Shown: in pieces, positions 24,601 to 36,600 of the stretch
Layout: each line of letters opens with the position of its first letter
Numbering within the stretch: the first letter of the stretch is position 1
From: Anaerolineae bacterium
Lineage (GTDB): Bacteria > Chloroflexota > Anaerolineae > Epilineales > Epilineaceae
Direction: 5' to 3'
Assembly (NCBI GenBank): GCA_029262755.1
Contig: JAJCYU010000209.1
Coordinates: 1-38,287, forward strand
Length of the DNA: 38,287 bases
The notes under the pieces: generated by a model
Told to the model about the DNA's origin: nothing
The model's input: the letters and a program-made list of their open reading frames with translations, nothing else
Database searches by the model: none
Position numbers and translations under genes: made by a program

Positions 24601-27600
24601 GACCGCCACGTTCTCGGCGGTCGAGGTGCCGTTGTTGGTCACGCCGATCGTCCATTCGATGGTGCCGCCAGCGATCAGGTCGCCGCCGCTCTGGACCTTG
24701 CTGATCTCCAGGTCGGCGACCGTGGTCACCTCGTGCTGCACCAGCGCCTGGTTGTTGCTCTGATCCAGATCCTCGGCCTGCTGGCTGATCACCGAGGCCG
24801 TGTTGTTGATCGACTGGTCCTCGTCGGCCGTCACGATGACGTCGAAGATCACCTGCTCGTAGACCGCCATGTCGTCGATCACGCAGGTGAAGGCGACGTT
24901 GCCCGGACCGACCGTCGCCGGCGTGGCCAGCGAGACGCTGCTGCACGCGCCGCCGGTGTCGATGTCTTCGATGGTGAACACGCCGTCGGAGCTGAGCACG
25001 TCCGTGACCAGGATGCTGCGCGCCACGCTCGGGCCCAGGTTGTCCACGACGATGGTGTAGCTCAGGTTCTCGCCGGCGCGCACGCTGCCGTCCGGCTTGC
25101 CGTACTTGGTGATGCGCAGGTCGGCGATCTGGGCCACGGCGACCGTCTCGTCGTCGCTAGCCGTGCCGCCGCTTCCGGTGCCCGCGGGCGTGGCGTCGGC
25201 GCTCTCCCACGTGACCTCGGCCGTGTTGTCGATCGGGCCCTCGGCCGCGTCGTCGACCTCGACGGTGATCTCGAAGCTGCGGGTCTCGCCGGGCAGCAGG
25301 TCGCCCAGGTCGCAGGTGACCAGCTGCGCCGCCTCGCTGCACGTGGCGGAGGTGGCGTAGAGGTAGCTGTAGGCCGCGTCCAAGGTGTCGCTGACCGCGA
25401 CGTTGAAGGCCGTCGACGGGCCCTCGTTGGTGACGCTCAGCTCGTAGGTCAACGTGCCGCCGGCGACCGCGATCAGGTTGCCGAACTCGTCGGTGCCTGC
25501 CGGGGTCTGGCTGCGGCTGACGGCCGTCTTGGTGAGAGCGACGGCGGACTCGTTGACGACGGCGGTGGTTTCGGTGGTGTCGCTCGCGAACAGGAAGCCG
25601 ACGCTCACCCCAGACCCTGCGGTGCTTACGGTGCCAATTTCGTCGTCCAGTACGAATCCGTCCGGCGTGTTCGGATCGACCGCAAAGCTCAGCGTGAGGA
25701 TGCGGGAACCTTCCACCTCGATCGAGCCGACATCGCAGAAGACGTTAAATGTCACATGATCGGCGTTGCAGTCCGCCTCCCCGCCTGTTAGCCCGAAGGA
25801 CTGAAGCGTCAGGTAGGGCCAGTCGTCGGGCCCGATCGTGTCGTGGATGACCACGTTCGGAGCCGGAGATGGACCCGTGTTGAAGATGACGATCTCATAG
25901 GTGACGATCTCGCCGGCCACCACGGGATCCGGCTCGTCGGTCTTCGTAAGCTCCAACTCCGCGATCGCGAAAGTCTCGACCTCCGCCACGCTGTAGTTGT
26001 TCGCGATGGTCGGGTCGAAGGTGTCGGCCGTGGCCAGCGCGCCGTTCTCCAACTCGGTGAAGTTCGGCACCTCGGCGTCGATCCACGCCGTGTACGTCAC
26101 CACGGCCGTGGCGCCCGCGTTCAGCGTGCCCAGGCCACAGGTCAGCTCGTTGGCCGGGGTGAGCGAGCAGCTCCCCGTGCCGGCCGGATCGCTGACGACG
26201 GCCGTGATGCCGGGCACGTCGACGTTGAGCTCCGGCGGGATCTGGTCGGTGAGGACCACGTTCTCCGCCTGCGAAGGACCGTTGTTGGTGGTCGTCAACG
26301 TGTAGGTGACGATGTCGCCGCCGTGGATGGGATTGCCCACCGTGGCCGTCGTGGCCACCAGGCCGTTCACGCGCTTGTCCAACGCGAGGTCGGCCGTGGC
26401 TTCGATGCGCAGGGCGCGGTCGACGCAGTTGTTGCCGATGTCGGCGTCCAGGCCGTCGGCCACGACGCAGGCCTGGTTGTTGAGCGAGATCGCGTCCTGG
26501 GCCGAGGCGACCACCACGATCTCCCAGCGCCCGAACTGATCGAGCGTGCCGAGGTCGCAGCGGAAGTTGAATTCGAAGTTCGGCCCGCCGGTCGGCGTGC
26601 CGATGGCGGACGGCGCCGCGGCGGCGCAGGCGCCCATGGGCGCGCCGCCGACCGTCGACGTGATCGCCTCGACCACGTAGGGACCGCTGGCGATCATCGT
26701 GTCCGTCACGATCAGGTTGCCGGCCGTGGAGGGGCCGAAGTTGTCCACGAGCACCGTGTAGGTGACCGTGTCGCCGGCGGATGCCTCGTTGTCGGGCTTG
26801 ACGAACTTCTGGATGCGCAGGTCATAGCCGGAGCCGACGATGACCTCGATGGCGTCCGTGTTGTTGTCCGTGTTCGGGTCCGGCGTCTCGGAGCCCACCG
26901 TCGCCGTGTTGGTGAGCGCCGTGCCGTCCGGCACGTCCGCGTCCACCGTCGCGTCGATCGTGAAGCTCGTCATGCCGCCCGGCGGCAGGTCGCCAAGGCT
27001 GCAGATCACCAGCGGCGGGCCGCTGGCGTCGCAGTCGCCGCCCGTGGAGTCGGTCAGATAGGTCACGCCAGAGGGCAGCGTGTCGGTCACGGTGACCGTC
27101 ATGGCCGCCGACGGACCGAGGTTCGTGACCTTGATCGTGTAGCGGACCGTCTCGCCGGCGGTGGGCATGTTGTTGTCCACCGTCTTCTCGATGCGCAGGT
27201 CGGCGCCCAGGGCCACCGCAGTATCGGCCGTGGCCGTGTCGTTGGTGTCACAGGGGTCCACGGTGTCGGTGGTCACGGTGGCGATGTTGCTCAGCGTGCC
27301 GCCGGTGGTCGCATCCACCTGGCCGCGCAGCGTGATGCGCACGACGTCGCCGGGCATCACGTTGCCCAGCTGGCAGACCACGGTGCCGGTAGTCGTCTCG
27401 GCGCAGGTGCCGCCGGCGCCGACGATGCTGCTGCCGGTGAAGCTCACGCCCGCCGGCAGCGTGTCGACCACCTCGACGTCCTCGGCCATCGACAGGCCGG
27501 TGTTGGTGACCGTCAGGCTGTACTCGATGCCCGTGCCCGCGAGCACGGTGGCCGGCGCGTCCTTGGCGATGGCCAGGTCCGCGCGCGGCTGCAGGGTGGA

Positions 27601-30600
27601 GATCTGCGAGGTGGCGTTGTTCGCATTGTTATCGTCGAAGGAGTCGCTGCTTACCGTGACGTCGTTCTCGAGCACGCCCTCACCCAGATCGGCGTCCGCC
27701 AGCGCGCTGATGGTGACCACCGCGCTCGCGCCGACGGCCAGCTCGCCCAGGCCGCAGGTGAAGCGGTCGAGCGCGCTGCCCGGCGTGCCGGTGGCGCAGC
27801 TGCCCTGGTCGGCCGTGTAGCCGAGCACCGTGATGCCGGCCGGCAGCCGGTCCACGAGCACGACGTTGTCGGCCGTGGATGGGCCGCTGTTCGTGGCCGT
27901 GAGCGTGTAGGTGATCAAGCCGCCGGGGGTCACGTCGCCGATGGAGGCGAAGACCGTGCCGGCGCAGTCGTTCGGACCCAGCTGGCCGATGCTTGTCTTG
28001 CTGACCGAGAGATCCGCCACGGCCGTGACCTCATGCTGCACGAAGGCCGTGTTGTTGCCGAAGTCCGGGTCCAGGTCGTCGCTGGAGACCCGCGCGTAGT
28101 CGTTGATGTCCATCGCCTCGGAGGCCGTGACGGCCACCAGGATGGTCCAGCTGCCCTCGCCGTTGGAGGGGTCGAAGACCGGCATGTCGTCCGCGCCGAG
28201 CGAGCAGACCACCTGCTGGCGCGTGGGCGAGATGACGATGACGCTGCAGCTTTCCGTCGTGTAGGTGTCGCCCACGTCCGCATCGGCCACGGCGGTGCTG
28301 AAAGGGCCGTCCGCCACGATGTCGTCCGTGACCACCACGCCGTGCGCGAAGCTCGGCCCCAGGTTGTCCACGATGAGCGTGTAGGTCAGCGTCTCGCCGG
28401 CGGCCACCTGGCCGTCCGGCTTTCCGAACTTGAGCACGCGCAGGTCGGCGTGGGCCTCCACGAAGGTGTCCGCGTCGTCGAAGTTGTTCGCGGTGTTGGG
28501 ATCGGTCGTGGCCGGCGGCTCCGGCACTGTGGCGCTGTTGGTCGTCAGGCCGAGCGGCGCGTCCTCGAGCACGCGGAAGGTGACCCGGAACGTCACGCTG
28601 CCGCCCGCCTGGAGTGTGCCGATGGTGCAGCTGAGCACGCCCGGTACGGTGACACTGCAAGAGTCCGTATCGGAGAGGAACTCCAACACGGCCGCATCGT
28701 AGACGTCGGTCAAGACGATCGCGCCGCTGCCGGGATCGACGTTGTAGTCCGAGGGACCGTCGTTGGAGACGGTGATCTCGAAGGTGACCTCGTCGCCCGC
28801 GATGATCGTGGGGTCGAGCGCGGTCTTCTCGACGCCGATGTCCGTGACTCGGGTGATCGTTTCGGTGTGCGAGTCCGTATCGCCGTCAGCGTTCGAGGCG
28901 GTCGCGATTACCGAGTTTCCGACCGTGGTGTCCCCGGAGATGACGGCGGGGGGCACCGCGTCCGGGCGCACGCGCACGTGCAACGTGATGTGCACCACTT
29001 CCCCGACCGGCATGGCCCCGAGCTGGCAGTTGACACCTAAGCCGCCGAGCGTGCAGGCGCCGCCCTGACCCGCCGTGGTAATGCCCACACCACGGGCGAT
29101 GCTCGTGCCCAGCAGCTCGTAGACGGCCGGCAGCGTGTCCTCGACCGTCACGTCGTACGCCACGGCACTGCCGAGGTTCTCGACGGTCAGCAGGTAGTCC
29201 ATCTCGTCGCCCGCGGCAACCGGGTTCACGCTCGGGCTCTTGGAGACACCGATCTCTGTGAACGAGTTCACGATCGAGATCGTGCTCGCCTGGTTGTTGC
29301 TGTTGTCCGGGTCGAAGGCGTCGGAGCCCGCCCAAGCGTCGTTCTCGAGCACGGTGTCGTCGGGCAGGTCGGAGGGGATGCTCGCGGTGAGGATCGCCGT
29401 CGCCGTCTCGCCCACGGCCAGCGTGCCGAGGCCGCAGCGGAAGAGGTCCGCCGGGTCGCCCGGCGTGCCCGTGTCGCACGAGGCGAGCGAGACGTCGCCG
29501 CCCACCGCCGTCAGCACGATGCCCGGCGGGAGGCGGTCGAAGAGGGTGGAGTTGGGCGCCGTGGAGTCGCCGATGTTCGTCACCGTCACCGTCCACTCGA
29601 CGGTGCCGCCGGCCATCAGGTCGCCGCCCGACTGCGTCTTCGTGATCGCGAGGTCCGCCTCGGCGTCCACCGACAGCACCGCCATCGCCTGGTTGTTGCT
29701 CACATCGGGGTCGGCCGCGTCGGAGGCGATCGTGGCCGTGTTGGAGATCTGCTGCGCCTCGTCGGCCGTCACGCCGATGGTGAAGACGAGCTGTTCGTTG
29801 GGCGCGATGCTCGTGATGTCACAGGTGATCGTCGCGTTGCCGGGGCCGGCCGCGGCCGGCGTGGCCGGCGTCGTGGCGGCGCAGACGCCCTCGGGGTCGA
29901 TGCCCGTGATGGTGAAGGCGCCGTCGGAGCTGATCACGTCCGTGATGATCACGCCCGTGGCCACGCTCGGGCCCCAGTTGTCGACGACGACCGTGTAGCT
30001 GATGGTCTCGCCCGCGGCAACGCTGCCGTTCAGGCCGTACTTCTTGACCGCCAGGTCCGCCACGGCGTCCAGGTTGACCGTCTCCAGGTCGGCGGCGGAG
30101 CCGCCGCTGCCCGTGCCCGCCGCGGTGGCGTCCAGGCTCTCCCACGTGACGGTCGCCGTGTTGTCGAGCGTGCCGCTCGCGGCCTCGTCCACCTCGACGG
30201 TGATCTCGAAGCTCAGGCTCTGGCCCGGCAGCAGGTCGCCCACGTCGCAGGTGACCAGCTGCGCCGCCTCGGTGCAGGTGGCCGAGGTGGCGTAGAGGTA
30301 GCTCAGGTCGGCGTCGAGCAGGTCGGTGACCTGGAGGTTGAAGGCCGTGGAGGGCCCGTCGTTGCTCACGTCGATGCGGTAGGTCAGGTCGCCGCCCGCC
30401 GTCGGCGTGGCGTCGAGGGCGGTCTTCGTGATGCCCACGTCGGCCAGGTGGTCGACGGTGGTGTCCTCGGTGATGTCGGTGAAGGGGCCGAGCGCTATGG
30501 GCGAATCAACATCGAGCGCAAGGACATCGTCCAGGATCGTACCGGCCGGCGTGCTCGGATCCAGCGCGAAGGTCAGGAAGATCGCACGGTTCTCGCCGAC

Positions 30601-33600
30601 CGACAGGTCGCCCAGATCGCATTGCACGCTGTAGGTCACCGGCTCCGCGAAGCATCCCGCGCCGGCGCCACCGGTAATCTCGGCAGCCAGTAGGGTCAAG
30701 AAGGGCCAATCGTCGGCGCCGACGATGTCAATCAGCCGCACGTTTCGCGCAGTCGAGGGCCCCGAGTTCGTCACATTGACGATGTAGGCAACGGTCTCCC
30801 CGGCCACCACGGGGTCGAGCGTGTCGACCTTGCTTATGGTCATCGTCGACAGCGCGGCCACCGTCGTCGGCTCATTCACGTTGTTGTTGCCGTTGTTCGG
30901 ATCGAAGGTGTCCGCGGTGGCCAGCGCGCCGTTCACGATCACGCTGCCGTCCGGCACGTCCGCATCCACGAGGGCCGTGATGGTCACGGTGCCGCTCGCG
31001 CCCACGGCCAGCGTCCCGACGCCGCAGGTGACCTGCTGGCGCCCGTCGCCGAAGGTCTCGACCGTGCAGCTGGGGCCCGCCACGCCGAGCACGTTCAGCT
31101 CCGGCGGCAGCAGGTCCATGAGCACGACATTCTCCGCCGTCGACGGCCCGCCGTTGGTCACGTCCACGGTGTAGGTCACCGTCTCGCCGGCCGTCACCGG
31201 GTCCGGGTCGTCGCTCTTGGTCACGACCAGGTCGGCCTCGGCCGTCACCTGGATCGCGCCCGCGGCGAAGTTGTTGCTCGTGTCGCCGTCGACGGCGTCG
31301 CTGAAGACTAAGGCCTCGTTGTTGAGCGAGATCGCCTCGTCGCCGGCCTCGGCCACCACCACGACCTCCCAGCGCTCGAAAGCCGCCAAAGAGGCGAGGC
31401 TGCAATCCACCTCGGCGCGATAGTTCGGGCCCACCGTGTCGGTGGCCAGGCCGGGCGCGGTGGTGCATGCGCCACCCTGGTTGTCCGTCACGGCCACCAG
31501 CTGGTAGAGGCCGTCGGAGACCATCACGTCGGTGATGCGCACATTGGCCGCGGCGGACGGCCCGAAGTTGTCGACGATGAGCGTGTAGGTCACCAGGTCG
31601 CCGGCCGCCACGGAACCGTCCGGCTTCACGAACTTCTGGATGCGCAGGTCCGCCGCGCCGTTCAACGCGGTGAGCAGCGTGTCCGAGTCGTTGGCCGCGT
31701 TCGGGTCGTCGACGGTCGGCGAGTCCACCTCGACGACGTTGGTCAGGAAGTCACCCGAGGCGTCCTCGGCCACGTTCACGGTGATCTCGATCACCACGCT
31801 CTCGTCCGGATCCAGCGCCAGCGGGCCGCATTCCACCACGCCCGTGCTGGGCTCGCTGCACACGGCGCCGGAGGCGAAGACGAAGGTGGTGCCCGCCGGC
31901 AGGGTGTCCGTCACCAAGGCATCGGAAACCGCGCTGGGGCCGTCGTTCGTCACGACGATCTCGTAGGTCAGGCTCTCGCCGGCCACCGCCGGATTCGGCT
32001 CGGCCGTCTTGCTCACGCCGAGGTCGGCGCTGGCCTGGACGGAGGTCGCCTCGCTCGCCGTGTTGTTCGTGTCATCGGTCTCGCCGCCGTCCGAGGAGAC
32101 GCCGGCCGTGTTGGTGAAGACGTCGGTGCCGGCCGGGGTGGCCGGATCGACGAAGGTGTCGAGCAGGATGGTGCGGGTGTCGCCCGCGTCCAAGGTGCCG
32201 AGCGAACAGCTCAGGAAGGAGGGCAGGGCGAAGCCGCAGCTCTCGGTTCCCGTGCCGCCGATCACGTTCACGCCCACGAAGCTCAGCGCAGCGGGCAGGG
32301 TGTCGGTCACCACCACGCCCGTGGCCGCGGAGGGCCCGGCGTTGCCCACCTGGATGACGTATTGCAGGGCCGCGCCGGCCGTGACCGGGTCCGGCGTGTC
32401 GCTCTTGGCGATCACCAGGTCCACCTCGGTCTGGACCGTCACACAGGCCTGCGCGAAGTGGTTCGTCGAATCGTCGTCGAAGGCGCCGCTGGAGGCCATC
32501 GCGTCGTTGCACAGCAGCGTGCCGGAGACGATGTCCGTGGCCACGGGGCCACTGATGGTGATGGCGCGGCTCTCGCCGTCCGCCAGAGTGCCGAGCTGAC
32601 AAGTAACCTTGCCGCCCGCGCCGAGCGTGCAGCTGCCGCTGGGCGAGGCCGAGGCGCCGGTGGGCGAGATGCCGGTGGGCATCTGGTCCATGACCACCAC
32701 GTCGGGCGCCGCGGAGGGGCCCGTGTTGGTGACCTGCAGCGTGTAGGTGATGGTGCCGCCGGCGATCTTGACGGGCTCGTCCGTGCTCTTGCTGAGCGCC
32801 AGATCGGCCGAGGCCGTGATCTCGCGCTCGGCCATGGCCATGTTGTTGGTCATGTCCGGGTCGTCGCCGTCGTGGTCGACGGTCGCGGAGTTGTTGAGGC
32901 TGATCGCCTCGTCCGCCACCGCGGTGACCTCGACGATCCACGTGCCGTCCTGGGCGGCGTTGTCCGGCGCCAGGAAGGGCAGCGTACAACTGATGCTCAG
33001 CTGGTTGCCCGCGGAGGGCACGTCCGGCGGGCTGGGCGGCGTGCAGGCCTCGCCCGTCTGGTTGCTCAGAACGTCCGCATCGATGCCGGTGACGCGGAAG
33101 GCGCCGCTGGCCACCATCAGGTCGTTCAGGAAGACGTCCGCGGCCGTGCTGGGGCCCAGGTTCTGCACCACGAGCGTGTAGGTGACGGTCTCGCCCGCCA
33201 CGATCTCGCCGTCCGGCTTGCCGAACTTGGTGATCTTGAGGTCCGCCGTGGCATCCAGGTTGGTGACGGTGGGCGGCGGGTCGTTGTTGGCCGGGTTCGG
33301 GTCGGGGATGCCGGAGAGGCTGCCGACGCCGACCGCGTTGCTGACGGAACCCGCCGCGTCGTCGTCAATCTCGACCACGATCTCGAAGCTCAGGCTGCCG
33401 CCCGCGGCGACGGCGAGCGGGCTGCAGATCACTTCGTCCGCGCCGCCCGGGCCGGTGCCCGCGCTCAGCACGCAACTGGGGTGCGTGGCGTAGAGGAAGG
33501 TCGCCTCGAGCGGCAGCACGTCCACCACCTCGGCGTCGGGCACGTCGGAGGGCCCGTTGTTGACGACGGTGACGGCATAGGTCAGCTCACCGCCCGGAAC

Positions 33601-36600
33601 GGCCGGGTTCGGGCTGCTGGTCTTGCTCACGCTCAGGTCCGCGCTGAGCACGACGGAGCCGGGCACGCTCACGGCATTGTCCCCGCCGGTCGGGTCCGGC
33701 GTCGGCGAGGAGACGCCGGCTGTGTTGACCAGCACGCCCGCGCCCGGGGCGACGCTCGAATCGACGATGCCGTTGACGAGCACGGTGAGGCTGCCGCCGG
33801 CGGCCAGCGTTCCGACGTTGCAGGTGACGGTGTTGGGCAGCTGCAACGCGCAGGTTCCGCTGCCGCCCAGGATGGTCGCGCCGGTATAGCTCACGCCGGA
33901 GGGCAGCGCGTCGGTGACGACCACGCTCGCGGCGTTGGAGGGGCCGGCATTGCCCACGACCAAGGTGTATTGCACGGCCTCGCCGGCCGTGGCCGGGTCG
34001 GGCGCGCCGCTCTTGCTGATGCTGAGGTCCGCCTCGGCGCCCACGTCCACGCAGGCCTGAGCGAAGCTGTCCGTGCCGTCGGTGTCGAAGGCGTCGGAGG
34101 TGGCCATCGCGTTGTTGCACAGCGAGGTGCCGTCGGGCACGGCTGCCGAGACGAGGCCGACGATGGTGACCGTCTCCACCGCGGCGTCCGCCAGGTCGCC
34201 CATCGCACAGGTGACCTTGCCGGAGCCCTCCACGATGCAACTGCCGCCGCCCGTGGCCGCGGCGCTGACCGGCGCGATGCCGGCCGGCAGCTGGTCCATG
34301 AGCACCACGGCGGGCGCCTCGCTTGGCCCGGTGTTGGTGACGGTCAGCGTGTATGTGACGAGCTCGCCCGCCGTCGGCGCGACAGGGTCGGCCGTCTTGC
34401 TCAGCGCGAGATCGGCCGAGGCCTGCAGGCTGCGCTCCACGACGGCGTCATTGTTGGAGCCGTCGGGATCCGGCGCGGAGCTGACGACCGTGGCCGTGTC
34501 GTTCAGGCTGATGGCCTCGTCGCTGGTCACGTCGAAGCTCATGATCCACGTGCCGTCGCCGGCCGCGTTGTCCACGGGCAGGCTGGGCAGCGTGCAGGTC
34601 ACGGCATAGGTCGGGCCCACACCGGTGGCCGGCGCCGGGCCACAGGTCGCGCCGGTCTGGTTGCCGGAGACGTCGGCGTTGATCGCGGAGAGGTCGAAGG
34701 TCCCGTTGGCCACGAGCACGTCGTTGACGAGCACGTTGGTGGCCTCGCCGGGGCCCAGGTTCTGCACGATCAGCGTGTAGCTCAGGGACTCGCCCGCCAA
34801 GATGCTCTCATCCGGCTTGGCGAACTTCGTGATGCGCAGATCCGCGCCCAGCGCGACGCTCGGCGAGATCAGCGTGTCGCTGTCGTTGCCGGCGCTGGGG
34901 TCGTCCACGCTGGGCGAGTCCACCTCGACCACGTTGGTCAGCGGCGCGCCGCCTGCGTCCGCGTCCACATCCACGATGATGTCGAAGGAGACCGAGCCGC
35001 CGGCCGGCACGGTCAGCGGGCCGCAGGAAACCACGCCCGCCGCCTCGGAGCAGCTGGGATCCGTCGCGAAGGAATAGCTCACCTCGGCCGGCAGGGTGTC
35101 GGTGACCAGGGCGTCGGTCACGTCGCTGGGGCCGTCGTTCGTGACGACGATGGAGTAGGTCAGCGGTTCGCCGGCCTGCGCGGGCGAAGGCGAGGCCGTC
35201 TTGCTCACGCCCAGGTCCGCCTCGGCCACGACCGCGACGGCCACGCCGGGAGCGACCGCGTTGTTCGCGGTGGATGGATCGGACGTGGCGGAGGACACGC
35301 TGGCCGTGTTGGTCAACGAGGAGCCCGGCGCCACGGAGGCGTCGACGAGGGTGTCGAAGACCACGCGCACCGTCTGGTCCAGCAGCAGCGTGCCCAGGTC
35401 ACACGTGACCAGGCCGCCGGGGCTGACGCTGCACGTGCCGCTGCCGCCGAGCACGGTGGCGCCGACGTAGTTCACGCCGGCGGGCAGCGGATCTTCGAGC
35501 AACACCGAGCGCGCGGCGCTGGCGCCGCCGTTGGTGATGGTGAGCGTGTACTGCAGCGGCTCGCCGGCCGTGACCGGATCCGGGCTGGCGCTCTTGCTGA
35601 TGGCCAGGTCGGCCTCGGTGGTCACGGGTGTGATGACCGAAGCGCGGTTGTTGGCGTTGTTCTCGTCGAGGGTGTCCGACAGGACCGTGACGTCGTTCTC
35701 GAGCACCGAGCCCTCGGGTAGATTCGGGTCCACCGTCGCCGTGTAGGTCACGACCGCGGTGGCGCCGGGCGCGAGCGCGCCGAGCCCGCATTGGAAGGGA
35801 TCGGCGCCGCTGCCTGCGGTGCCCGTGGTGCAACCGGCGGGACCGAAGCTCGTGATGGTCACGCCGGCGGGCACGCGGTCGATGACCGACACGTTGTCTG
35901 CGGTGATCACACCGGTGTTGGTCACATTGATGGTGTAGTCGATGCTGCCGCCCGCGGTGGCCGACGCGGCGTCCGCGCTCTTGCTCACCGCCAGGTCGGT
36001 CGTGGGCGGCGGCGCGGGGGGCGCGTTCGGGTCGAAGCCGACCTGGTGCTCCACCGTGCTCTGATTGTTGCCCGTGTTGGGGTCCGAGGCGTCGCTGGTC
36101 ACTGAGGCAACGTTGTTGATGCTGTTGGCCGCCGCGCTCACGTCCACCACGATCTCGACAAGCTGCTGTTGGCCGGGATCCAGGTCTGGCAGCACGCAGG
36201 TGAGCACCGTGGAGCCGCTGTATGCGCCGACGCCCGGCGTGCACACGGCGCCGGAGATGGCCGTGATCTCGTAGGCGCCGTCGGATATGAGGGTGTCGGT
36301 GACGATCACACCCATCGCGGTCCCGGAACCCAGGTTGTCGACCAGGATCGTGTAGGTGAGGGTCCCGCCCGGCTCGACGCGAACGTCCGGCTTGCCGACT
36401 TTGAGAATGCGCAGGTCCGCGGTGGGCCGCGCGAGCACGTTGGCCGAGGCCGAGTCGTTGCCGGCGTCGGGGTCGGTGGTCGTCGCCGAAACGGTGGCCA
36501 CGTTGCTCAGCAGGCCCGTCGCGTCCTCATCGACGGTGACGCCCACCTCGAAGCTCACGGTTTCGCCCGCGGGAATGGTGCCCAGGCTGCAGGGCGTGCC

